DNA of 40,132 nucleotides from Acidobacteriota bacterium (GTDB taxonomy: Bacteria > Acidobacteriota > Thermoanaerobaculia > Gp7-AA8 > JAHWKK01), in assembly GCA_019347945.1 (NCBI GenBank), contig JAHWKK010000027.1, positions 1 through 40,132 on the forward strand, written 5' to 3'. The notes under the pieces were generated by a model that saw only the letters and a list, made by a program, of their open reading frames with translations, did not search any database and had not been told where the DNA came from. Shown here piece by piece: positions 33,561 through 40,132 of the stretch (positions within the stretch are counted from its first letter, which is position 1; the number at the start of each line of letters is the position of its first letter). The translations under genes were made by a program, and so were the position numbers.

Positions 33561-34240
33561 TCGTCGCCGCCGTCATTCCGGCTCTCGACGAGGAAGCCGC
33601 AATCGCTGACGTGGTGGAGGGGATCGACCGGACGCTCGTGCGCGACGTGATCGTGGCCGACAACGGCAGCACCGATCGAACCGCCGACGTGGCCCTGAAG
33701 GCGGGCGCCCGTGTCGTACCGGCACCCTCGCGCGGTTACGGAGCCGCCTGCTGGGCAGCGATCGAGGCGCTCCGCGACGACGTCGAGATCGTCGTATTCA
33801 TCGACGGCGACGGCTCGGTGGACCTCGATTCTCTTCCTCCCCTCCTCGATCCTCTCCTTCGGAACCAGGCCGATCTCGCCATTGGCTGGAGATCTCCCGA
33901 GCTCACCGAGCCTGGGGCGGTCAGTCCCCAGCAGCGAATCGGTAACACGATCGCCGTCGCATTGATCCAGCTTCTCTATCATCATCGCTACCACGATCTG
34001 GGACCGTTCCGGGCGATCCGGAGATCTCTGCTCGACCGAATCGGAATGAAGGACCGCGGATATGGGTGGACGGCGGAAATGCAGGTGCGAGCACTCCATG
34101 AGAACGCACGGGTGGTGGAAGTCCAGGTCAGGACGAAGCGGCGGATCGGCCGAAGCAAGATCAGCGGCACGATTCCGGGCATCCTGCGCGCGGCCCGCGG
34201 GATCATCGGAACGATCTTGCGGCTCCGCAACAATCGATGA
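33557..34240 (+). CDS. Family 2 glycosyltransferase
   Basis: Nucleotide-sugar-dependent transferase of 227 residues, in the group related to dolichyl-phosphate-mannose synthase. It starts (M)IVAAVIPALDEEAAIADVV and has IVADNGSTDRTADVA, the metal-binding DGD at 83-85 in VVFIDGDGSVDLDSLPPLLD, and DLGPFRAIRRSLLDRIGM with YGWTAEMQVRALHENA. The GTG at 33557 overlaps the membrane-protein stop (GTGA). There are no transmembrane helices, so the upstream membrane protein may tether it. Sugar and acceptor are unknown. Confidence 0.87.
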   Translation: MIVAAVIPALDEEAAIADVVEGIDRTLVRDVIVADNGSTDRTADVALKAGARVVPAPSRGYGAACWAAIEALRDDVEIVVFIDGDGSVDLDSLPPLLDPLLRNQADLAIGWRSPELTEPGAVSPQQRIGNTIAVALIQLLYHHRYHDLGPFRAIRRSLLDRIGMKDRGYGWTAEMQVRALHENARVVEVQVRTKRRIGRSKISGTIPGILRAARGIIGTILRLRNNR

Positions 34241-34253
34241 GCGTCGTGAAAAA

Positions 34254-34284
34254 GGTTGGAGGTTGGAGGTTTGAGGTTGGAGGT
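34254..34284 (+). repeat. Period-7 minisatellite (GGTTGGA)n
   Basis: Four seven-base units, one changed to GGTTTGA, start 13 bases after the glycosyltransferase stop. Confidence 0.85.
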
Positions 34285-34320
34285 GTTCTCGAGAAAAGCG
34301 CGCCCTCGCGATCAAAACAA

Positions 34321-34510
34321 TCACCGGGAGGGCAAAGCTCCTGCTGATCCGCACCGTTGCGTTCCACTCGAATGCAACGTTAGACCGGGAGGGCGAGCCT
34401 CCGGCGAGCCGCAGCTGGCGGGATCGATGGGTGACGCCAACCCCGCACGGATCGTTGCGGGTTTCAGGTTCGGTTCTGAGGATCGCGGCTCGCCGGAGGC
34501 TCGCCCTCCC
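34321..34510. repeat. REP-like palindromic repeats
   Basis: Three related units lie in the 352-base gap before the ATP-grasp gene. One at about 34321-34353 (TCACCGGGAGGGCAAAGCTC...) is the inverse of the copy at 5548-5579. Two others, 34387-34412 and 34485-34510, are perfect 26-base inverted repeats of each other (starting GGGAGGGCGAGCCTCCGG) with a 72-base loop. Each half also holds its own small stem, CTCCGGCGAG-like. No transposase is present. The rest of the gap holds no gene. Confidence 0.85.
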
Positions 34511-34592
34511 GCTCGGGGTGTTTGGTCCGGCGAGATCGGTGCTCGTCGCCCCGGTTCCTGAATCACACCGGGCGTCATAGACTCTCGCTTCG

Positions 34593-35804
34593 ATGACCAG
34601 CCGAACGCCCGCCGACATGAGCATCCTCTGCATCTCGAGCTTCTTCAAGGGGAACCGGTTTCTGCAGACCTGCAAGGAGCTCGGATGCAGGACCTACCTC
34701 TTGACGGTCGAAAAGAAACTGCAGGAGCCCTGGGCGCGGGAGTACCTCGACGACATCTGGGGGCTGCCGGACTTCGAGAATCGGGACGCGCTCGCCCGAA
34801 GCGTCGCATGGCTCTTCCGCGAGCACGACTTCGACCGGCTCGCTCCCCTGGACGACTTCGACGTCGAGCGCGTGGCATGGCTGAGGGAGTACTTCCGGAT
34901 CCCCGGTATGGGTGAGACCACCGCACGCTACTTCCGCGACAAGCTCGCCATGCGATCCCGCGCACGCGATCGCGGCATTCCGATCCCGCGATTCGCCGCG
35001 ATGACCAACCACGCGAGAATCTCCCGCTTTCTGGAATCGGTTCCTCCGCCGTGGCTCATCAAGCCGCGATCGGAAGCCTCGGCAATCGGAATCCGCAAAG
35101 TCGGCAGCGCCGAGGAGGCATGGAAAGTCATCGATGTACTCGGCGACGAGCAGTCCCGCTACCTCATCGAAGAGATGCTTCCCGGGTCGATTTACCACGT
35201 CGATTCGATCGTATGGGAGCGGGAGGTCGTCTTCGCCGAGGCGAGCCGTTACTGGACTCCCCCCTTCGAGATCATGCACGGGGGCGGAGTCTTCGCGACG
35301 ACGACGATGGATCGTGCGGACGCGCTGACCCGCTCGCTCCTCGAGCACAACCGTAAGGTTGCCCGCGAGCTCGGCTTCGTTCGAGGTGTTCTTCACACAG
35401 AGTTTTTGAAGAAGCCGGACGACGACACCTTCTACTTCGTCGAAACAGCAGCAAGAGTCGGCGGAGCAAACATCGCCGAGCTCGTCGAGGCTGCGACCGG
35501 AGTCAACCTGTGGGCAGAATGGGCAAAGATCGAGATCGCCCAGGATGAGCTTCCCTACCAGCCGCCCGTGTCCGAGCGTAATTACGCAGCGCTGGTCGTC
35601 TCGCTCGCCAAGGACGAGCGGCCCGATACTTCATCGTTCGACGACCCGGAGATCTGGTTCCGCCTCGACAAGAAGAATCATGTCGGTTTCGTTCTGAAAT
35701 CGACCTCGAGGGAGAGAGTCGAGAGCCTGCTCGAAGACTACGTAAGGAGAATCCACGAGCAGCATCAGATGTCACTCCCGCCGCCAGCTTCGGCAACTGA
35801 CTGA
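34593..35804 (+). CDS. ATP-grasp domain protein
   Basis: Likely carboxylate-amine or carboxylate-thiol ligase of about 403 residues. An N-terminal preATP-grasp domain (SILCISSFFKGNRFLQTCKE) precedes the ATP-grasp core: RDKLAMRSRARDRGIPIPRF, PWLIKPRSEASAIGIRKV, RYLIEEMLPGSIYHVDSIVW and, for metal binding, FYFVETAARVGGANIAELVE. ATG at 34593 or 34617 could be the start. Proteins of this shape often join small peptides or antibiotics. No partner biosynthetic genes are nearby, so the substrate is open. It converges with the BON-lipoprotein gene. Confidence 0.83.
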   Translation: MTSRTPADMSILCISSFFKGNRFLQTCKELGCRTYLLTVEKKLQEPWAREYLDDIWGLPDFENRDALARSVAWLFREHDFDRLAPLDDFDVERVAWLREYFRIPGMGETTARYFRDKLAMRSRARDRGIPIPRFAAMTNHARISRFLESVPPPWLIKPRSEASAIGIRKVGSAEEAWKVIDVLGDEQSRYLIEEMLPGSIYHVDSIVWEREVVFAEASRYWTPPFEIMHGGGVFATTTMDRADALTRSLLEHNRKVARELGFVRGVLHTEFLKKPDDDTFYFVETAARVGGANIAELVEAATGVNLWAEWAKIEIAQDELPYQPPVSERNYAALVVSLAKDERPDTSSFDDPEIWFRLDKKNHVGFVLKSTSRERVESLLEDYVRRIHEQHQMSLPPPASATD

Positions 35805-35833
35805 GGGTGCCGGGCTTTTCGCCCCTGCACCCT
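35804..35833. terminator. Hairpin between convergent genes
   Basis: AGGGTGC (35804-35810) pairs with GCACCCT (35827-35833), and an inner GGGC/GCCC pair extends the stem around a TTTTC loop. There is no T tract on either side, so this may be a weak two-way terminator or only an mRNA end-protecting stem. Its left arm begins at the last base of the ATP-grasp stop codon. Confidence 0.35.
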
Positions 35834-35860
35834 CGATTTCTCCTGCTACCGGAACCCTGC

Positions 35861-36160
35861 TTACTCGACGTGAATCCGGTTGACGACGCGCTTCACACCT
35901 TCGACGTCATTCGCGGCGTCCGCAATCAGGCGAGCCTGACTCCTGCTCTCCGCGTGACCGTCGAGATAGACGACTCCATCATCGACGTCGACTTCCACGG
36001 CGAAGGTCTTTTCCGGAACGTCTTCAGCGATCTTCGCTCTCACCTCGGCTTCGATCGCTTCGTCGTCCCACTGTGCCGGCGTCACCTGGTTCAGCGACGT
36101 GCATGCGGTGGCCACGAAGAAAACGCTCAGCACGAGTGCTGCAATGGTCATTTTTTTCAT
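35861..36160 (-). CDS. BON-domain lipoprotein
   Basis: The 99-residue product starts MKKMTIAALVLSVFFVATAC, a lipoprotein signal with Cys20. A single BON domain follows (about 35-98), with DEAIEAEVRAKIAED, VEVDVDDGVVYLDGHAES and ARLIADAANDVEGVKRVVNR. Proteins of this type sit in the envelope and may bind phospholipid, like the OsmY/DolP group, which usually have two BON copies. GGAG precedes the ATG at 36160. It is monocistronic and convergent with the ATP-grasp gene. Confidence 0.88.
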   Translation of the reverse strand: MKKMTIAALVLSVFFVATACTSLNQVTPAQWDDEAIEAEVRAKIAEDVPEKTFAVEVDVDDGVVYLDGHAESRSQARLIADAANDVEGVKRVVNRIHVE

Positions 36161-36234
36161 GTCGATCTCCTCATTCTGCCGGACCTCCATGGTCACCGGC
36201 GTTATTAGGAGATAGCAAGGGGTATACCCGTCCC

Positions 36235-37197
36235 CTACGCATCGTGCCGCGTCATTCGGACCACCCCGCCCGTCTCGGTTTCCAGGTAGTCCGAGAGGGC
36301 CTTGTTCGGCAGATCCAGCTCGACGAGCCTCCGGACTTCGGTCTCCGAAGCAGCCTCGAGCCGGCTGTCGAAGGCGGCCAGAGCCCGATCGACGGTACGC
36401 TGGTAATGGCCCGCGATCGTTTCCGAAAGCACCGCCTTCGGATTGACCTGATGCGTGATCGCCAGGGCATCGGCCGCGACGAAATAGACCTCGGTTTTCC
36501 GATCGGTGAGCCACTGCAGCGCCGAGACAAGCGTGATCAGATGCCACTCGCGAAGCGAGCGCCAGACCTTCGAGATCCCAGCGTTCCGGCCGCCTTCCGG
36601 CTTGAGAACGTTCGGCTGAACCTCCCAGATCAGAGCGACCGCACCGGCCGGATCCCACGAGCCGGAGGTCTCCCCGACCGAGCCAGGAATCGTGTGCTGC
36701 CTCCCCTCCGAGATGGCGACTGCCTTGGCCTGACCCGCATCCCGAGGGACCACATCGAAGCTGATGCTCCCGATCCGGCCGCCGAAATGAGCATTTTGGC
36801 TCATCAAAAGCACCACAGAGGGTATGGATTGTTCGCAGGCACCGATCAGCCGGCGTCTCAGCACGGTGTCGGCATCCTTCCCCAGTACCCCGATCGGCGT
36901 TACCAGACCAGCCGCGCGACCCTCCAGCTCCCGCGAATGCCAGAATGACGGCGTCGGCATCCCTTCACTCCACCGCGCGTGACTGCGCGCGACATATCGC
37001 TCGACGACCTCACGATGGATCGGCTGGAGATCCTCCGGGGCAATCTCGTCCATACGCGTGACCCCCTCGGCGAGATCGGCGAAGACGTCGAGCGCGGGAT
37101 TTCCGAGATGCTCGTAGAGCTCGTAGAGCGATGCCTTGGTGTCGGGTCGAAGCCCGTACGCGATCAGAACCTGTTCGATATGGGGGGGAAAGGCCAC
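36235..37197 (-). CDS. Conserved-looking protein of unknown function
   Basis: The 320-residue product starts at a GTG three bases after the dus stop (TGA-GCC-GTG), so it is co-transcribed and probably coupled. It is soluble, with no signal or membrane segment. Visible segments are an N-terminal helical part (EQVLIAYGLRPDTKASLYEL), a central mixed part with VAISEGRQHTIPGSVGETSG and WDPAGAVALIWEVQPNVLKP, and a C-terminal helical part (SALQWLTDRKTEVYFVAADA). I do not recognise the family. Pairing with a tRNA-modifying enzyme is no firm clue to its role. Confidence 0.75.
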   Translation of the reverse strand: MAFPPHIEQVLIAYGLRPDTKASLYELYEHLGNPALDVFADLAEGVTRMDEIAPEDLQPIHREVVERYVARSHARWSEGMPTPSFWHSRELEGRAAGLVTPIGVLGKDADTVLRRRLIGACEQSIPSVVLLMSQNAHFGGRIGSISFDVVPRDAGQAKAVAISEGRQHTIPGSVGETSGSWDPAGAVALIWEVQPNVLKPEGGRNAGISKVWRSLREWHLITLVSALQWLTDRKTEVYFVAADALAITHQVNPKAVLSETIAGHYQRTVDRALAAFDSRLEAASETEVRRLVELDLPNKALSDYLETETGGVVRMTRHDA

Positions 37198-37200
37198 GGC

Positions 37201-38232
37201 TCATGCCGAACAGGCGAGCGGGACTTCTTCGATGCTCTCGGCCGTCTGGATATCGACGAGCTTCTCGTAATCATCGAGAAGGCCAAGCACGTCGGTGATC
37301 GACTCGATCGAGGCCAGACCGCTGCGAATCGACTTGCCGTTCGGAATCCCCTTGGAGAACCAACCGAGGACGGTTCGGGCTTTGTGAAGCTTCCACTTGT
37401 CGATCTGGTCCGCCCCCTCGATCTTGGTCAGATAGCGGCGCATCGCGGAAACGCGGCGCGAGACCTCGTCGTCGACGCTTACGCCCGAAACGTGCGTGAG
37501 GATGTCGCGGAAGATGAAGGGGTTGTGCAGGGCCGCTCGGCCGATCATCACGCCATCACAACCCGTCTGCCGGAACATCCGGACGGCGTCCTCGGGGGTT
37601 TTGACATCGCCGTTGCCGAACACCGGAATCCCGAGCTCGGCTTTGACGCCCCGGATGTAGTTCCAGTCGCTCGCTCCGGTGTATTTTTCCTGCCGTGTCC
37701 GACCGTGGATGGCGATCATCGAGACGCCGATCTCCTCGAAGCGTTTCAGCAGCGGGAGGACGTCGTCGCTCTCCCACCCCTTACGGACCTTGACGGTGAC
37801 GGGGATCTTAACGCGACGGATGATCTTCTCGACGACTCGCGACGCCTTGTCGAAGTCCCTGAGCATCGCAGAGCCGGCGCCGGAGTTGACGATCTTTCGG
37901 ACGGGGCAGCCCATGTTGACGTCGACGATGTCGACCCCCTCGGCCTCGACGATCGCTGCTGCATCGTCCATTCGAGCGGGATCGCCGCCGTAGATCTGGA
38001 TCGAGACTGGCCGTTCCGCCTCGGAGAAGGCGAGCATCTTGTGGCTGCGATCGTTCTTCCGGGTCAGCCCCTCGGCGGAGATGAACTCCGAGACGACGAG
38101 CCCCGCCCCTCCGAGCTCCTTGATCAGAGAGCGGTAGTAGGTGTCGGTCACCTCGGCCATCGGCGCCAGCGCGAGCGGCGGGTCGATGACCAGGTCACGG
38201 ATCCGGAATGGCTTGAGTTCGAGATCGGGCAT
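37201..38232 (-). CDS. dusB: tRNA-dihydrouridine synthase
   Basis: FMN enzyme reducing uridines in the tRNA D-loop. The 343-residue product starts MPDLELKPFRIRDLVIDPPL and has APMAEVTDTYYRSLIKELGG, SIQIYGGDPARM, the catalytic-Cys segment VDVNMGCPVRKIVNSGAGSA, VTVKVRKGWE, IHGRTRQEKYTG and FGNGDVKTPEDAV with VMIGRAALHNPFIF. The ATG at 38232 has GAGG eight bases upstream; in-frame upstream codons are probably not used. The DusB assignment within the family is tentative. It leads a two-gene operon and is divergent from degP. Confidence 0.92.
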   Translation of the reverse strand: MPDLELKPFRIRDLVIDPPLALAPMAEVTDTYYRSLIKELGGAGLVVSEFISAEGLTRKNDRSHKMLAFSEAERPVSIQIYGGDPARMDDAAAIVEAEGVDIVDVNMGCPVRKIVNSGAGSAMLRDFDKASRVVEKIIRRVKIPVTVKVRKGWESDDVLPLLKRFEEIGVSMIAIHGRTRQEKYTGASDWNYIRGVKAELGIPVFGNGDVKTPEDAVRMFRQTGCDGVMIGRAALHNPFIFRDILTHVSGVSVDDEVSRRVSAMRRYLTKIEGADQIDKWKLHKARTVLGWFSKGIPNGKSIRSGLASIESITDVLGLLDDYEKLVDIQTAESIEEVPLACSA

Positions 38233-38270
38233 CAATTTCGCCTCGTAACGGTTGCCTAACATGGGTGATC

Positions 38271-38298
38271 GGAACAATCTTCCGATTCGCTCGTCTGA
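38271..38298 (+). promoter_or_regulatory. Sigma-E/ECF-like promoter for degP
   Basis: GGAACAA at 38271-38277 and TCTGA at 38294-38298 are separated by 16 bases, close to the classic sigma-E pattern (GGAACTT, 16-17, TCTGA/TCAAA) and placed about 57 bases before the degP start. DegP/HtrA genes are classic sigma-E targets in Gammaproteobacteria. No ECF sigma gene is in the window. Confidence 0.4.
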
Positions 38299-38355
38299 TC
38301 GATTGAAAGGGCGCCGTGTCCGCGCCTGTTACTGACCAACGGAGGTAACGCAGAT

Positions 38356-39858
38356 ATGAACCGCTTCTTTTCAAAGGGGCTCGCCATCTTCACGCTGGTC
38401 CTCGTCTCGGTGGGAGCGGGGGTTCTTCTCAGTATGGAGCTGGATCTCACTCCCGTGACGCAGGCTCAGCAGGCGACCTCTTCACTGAACACTCAGGGTT
38501 ACGATGTTCCCGCCATCACAATTCCGTCCTTTGCCGACGTCGCCGAGAGGGTGATGCCGGCGGTCGTATCGGTCACCTCGACCGAAGTCGTTTCGCGAAG
38601 CGAGATGCGGGGCGCGAATCCCTTCGACTTTTTCTTTCGCCCGATCCCGGAAGGCCGCGAGCCGTCACAATTCGACGAGCGCGAGCGTGTGAGTGGCGGA
38701 TCCGGGTTCATCATCACGCCAGACGGTTACGTTCTGACCAACAATCACGTCGTCGAGGGGGCAAGCCGTGTCGAGGTTCGTCTCAGCTCGACCGACAAGG
38801 AGTACATTGCCAATGTCGTCGGAAGCGATCCCTACACCGATCTCGCGCTTCTGAAGATCGACTCCGACGATCGGTTTCCCGTCGCGAGACTCGGAAACTC
38901 GGACGAGATTCGAATCGGCGACTGGGCCCTGGCGATCGGAAATCCGCTGCAGCTCGAAAATACCGTCACCGTGGGCGTCATTTCGGCGAAAGGCCGCTCG
39001 CTCGGCCTGACGACCGACAGCTCGTTCGAGAACCTCATTCAGACCGACGCGGCCATCAACTTCGGCAATTCAGGCGGGCCGCTTCTCAACGTTCGCGGTG
39101 AAGTCATCGGTATCAATACGGCGATTCGGGGCGGCGGGCAGAATCTCGGCTTTGCGGTACCGGTCAACATCGCCAAGCAGATCTATCCGAGACTTCGCGA
39201 CGAAGGCAGAGTCGTTCGCGGATACCTCGGAATCAACATCGACAATATCGATACGCGTGAGCGACGAGCCTTCGGTCTCGAGTCTCGTGACGGCGTCATC
39301 GTGACGAACGTGGCCGATGACCAGGCGGCGGAACGAGCCGGCGTGAAGGCTGGTGACGTGATCGTCGCCGTCGATGACGAACCGATCCGGAATACCCGCG
39401 ATCTCATCGACTACGTCTCGTACAAGAAGCCCGGAACCACGGTCGGACTGACGATCATCCGGGACGGAAAGCGGATGAAGCTCGCCGCAACCACGGGTGA
39501 GCGCCCCGGCCTGAATGCGTCGCCACTCGATGACAGCAGGAGCCGCCCGGGAGACGACACCCGCGAGGAGCTCGGTCTCGTGCTTCGGGAGATCACCGAC
39601 CCGCGCCGCTCCGGGCTCCCCGACACCGCCACTGGGCTGTTCGTCGTCGACGTCAGACCGCTCTCCCCCGCCGCGGACGCCGGTCTGACCCACGGTGACA
39701 TCATCGTTTCGGTCAACGGAAGAGACGTCGCGCGACTGAGCGAGTTTCGACGTATGGTCGAGGATGCGGAAACGGGTGACCTCCTCCGCATCTACGTCAA
39801 CCGTTACACTCAGGACGGAACGAGGCTCTCACGCTTCGCCATACTCGAGGTTCCCTGA
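38356..39858 (+). CDS. degP: Periplasmic serine protease, DegP/HtrA family
   Basis: Envelope quality-control protease and chaperone. The 500-residue product starts MNRFFSKGLAIFTLVLVSVG, an N-terminal signal or anchor. The trypsin-like domain (about 60-260) has His131 in TNNHVVEGAS, Asp162 in YTDLALLK and Ser239 in NFGNSGGPLLN, so the triad is complete. Two PDZ domains follow, at about 285-375 (VRGYLGINIDNID, AERAGVKAGDVIVAVDDEPI) and 400-500 (AADAGLTHGDIIVSVNGRDV). GGAGG lies about 11 bases before the ATG. An ECF-like promoter sits upstream and a strong terminator downstream, so it is its own transcript. Confidence 0.95.
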   Translation: MNRFFSKGLAIFTLVLVSVGAGVLLSMELDLTPVTQAQQATSSLNTQGYDVPAITIPSFADVAERVMPAVVSVTSTEVVSRSEMRGANPFDFFFRPIPEGREPSQFDERERVSGGSGFIITPDGYVLTNNHVVEGASRVEVRLSSTDKEYIANVVGSDPYTDLALLKIDSDDRFPVARLGNSDEIRIGDWALAIGNPLQLENTVTVGVISAKGRSLGLTTDSSFENLIQTDAAINFGNSGGPLLNVRGEVIGINTAIRGGGQNLGFAVPVNIAKQIYPRLRDEGRVVRGYLGINIDNIDTRERRAFGLESRDGVIVTNVADDQAAERAGVKAGDVIVAVDDEPIRNTRDLIDYVSYKKPGTTVGLTIIRDGKRMKLAATTGERPGLNASPLDDSRSRPGDDTREELGLVLREITDPRRSGLPDTATGLFVVDVRPLSPAADAGLTHGDIIVSVNGRDVARLSEFRRMVEDAETGDLLRIYVNRYTQDGTRLSRFAILEVP

Positions 39859-39886
39859 ACCGGGGCTGAACTCAGTAGCAATCGAA

Positions 39887-39913
39887 GGGCAACGGGCATC
39901 CGTTGCCCTTTTT
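39887..39913 (+). terminator. Rho-independent terminator of degP
   Basis: A perfect 9-base stem, GGGCAACGG (39887-39895) with CCGTTGCCC (39900-39908), has a GCAT loop and is followed by TTTTT. It lies 28 bases after the degP stop. Confidence 0.93.
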
Positions 39914-40132
39914 CATTTCGCGCGCGTTTGATACGGGGTCGGGGGGGGTGTTGGGGGGTTTAAAAACCCAAGGGGGGGCGTTTTGGGGGTGGTGGGGGGT
40001 GAGTTACAAAGTGAGCAACCCCCCCCCCACCCCCCCCCACATAAAACGCCCAAAAAACCCCCCCCACCGGGGGCCGCAGCCCCCCCCCCCCCGCCGCCCC
40101 GGGGGGGGGCCGCCGCGCCCCACCCCACCACA
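39914..40132. other. Low-complexity contig end, no gene
   Basis: After about 39930 the sequence becomes long runs of G and C with few other bases, such as a 9-C run near 40020 and longer C runs near 40080. The frame open on the minus strand here is a poly-Gly/Pro artefact. Like the other end, it should not be interpreted. Confidence 0.7.

Noticed and set aside
39913-40131. 72-codon glycine/proline-rich minus-strand frame at the contig end
   Set aside because: It is the translation of homopolymer runs in a probable artefact.

Overview
The window is a GC-rich bacterial chromosomal contig, coded densely on both strands and consistent with a Gram-negative, aerotolerant heterotroph. It carries several lipoproteins with clear lipoboxes, a DegP/HtrA protease, an HEGYPGHH metallopeptidase, MurJ and a single SMC. 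The gene mix and the many heptamer and REP-like repeats would fit an uncultured Acidobacteriota-type genome, but no rRNA or other marker settles the taxonomy. Both ends (about 1-175 and 39930-40132) are homopolymer-rich low-complexity sequence and look like assembly artefacts.

Left part (180-20822) is housekeeping: rpmA/rplU behind a parvulin foldase; a lipoprotein/lytic transglycosylase pair; gltX; a DUF885-type metallopeptidase; smc; a single-domain response regulator; aat; a SIMPL/GNAT/amidohydrolase operon; a small ferredoxin; an M48 protease; a GGDEF protein overlapping murJ; and oppD-oppF. Its intergenic spaces are filled with period-7 minisatellites and one symmetric foldback repeat element (14252-14697).

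Middle part (20859-31315) is a type I-G (old I-U) CRISPR-Cas island. On the minus strand, reading right to left, there is a HIRAN-domain protein, cas7/csb1, csb2 (Cas5-Cas6 fusion), cas3 (helicase then C-terminal HD), a Cas8g/Cas3-extension protein, a possible cas2 relic, a leader, a degenerate 13-repeat array, a second copy of the leader and a 9-repeat array. The four interference genes overlap by 1-4 bases and look intact. No cas1, cas4 or intact cas2 is present. The arrays abut a WYL-type regulator that is frameshifted and truncated. A period-9 repeat (NNGTCNGAC-like) sits at the truncated regulator, at the break in the cas2 relic and at the right edge of the island, which suggests repeat-mediated rearrangement. 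Paired changes in the repeat stem show that the arrays are read leftward.

Right part (31343-39858) holds a chorismatase-family gene, a 50-residue KDHG-type protein, a second response regulator, a membrane protein coupled to a GT2 glycosyltransferase, an ATP-grasp protein, a BON-domain lipoprotein, a dus/unknown gene pair, and degP with a sigma-E-like promoter and a strong terminator.
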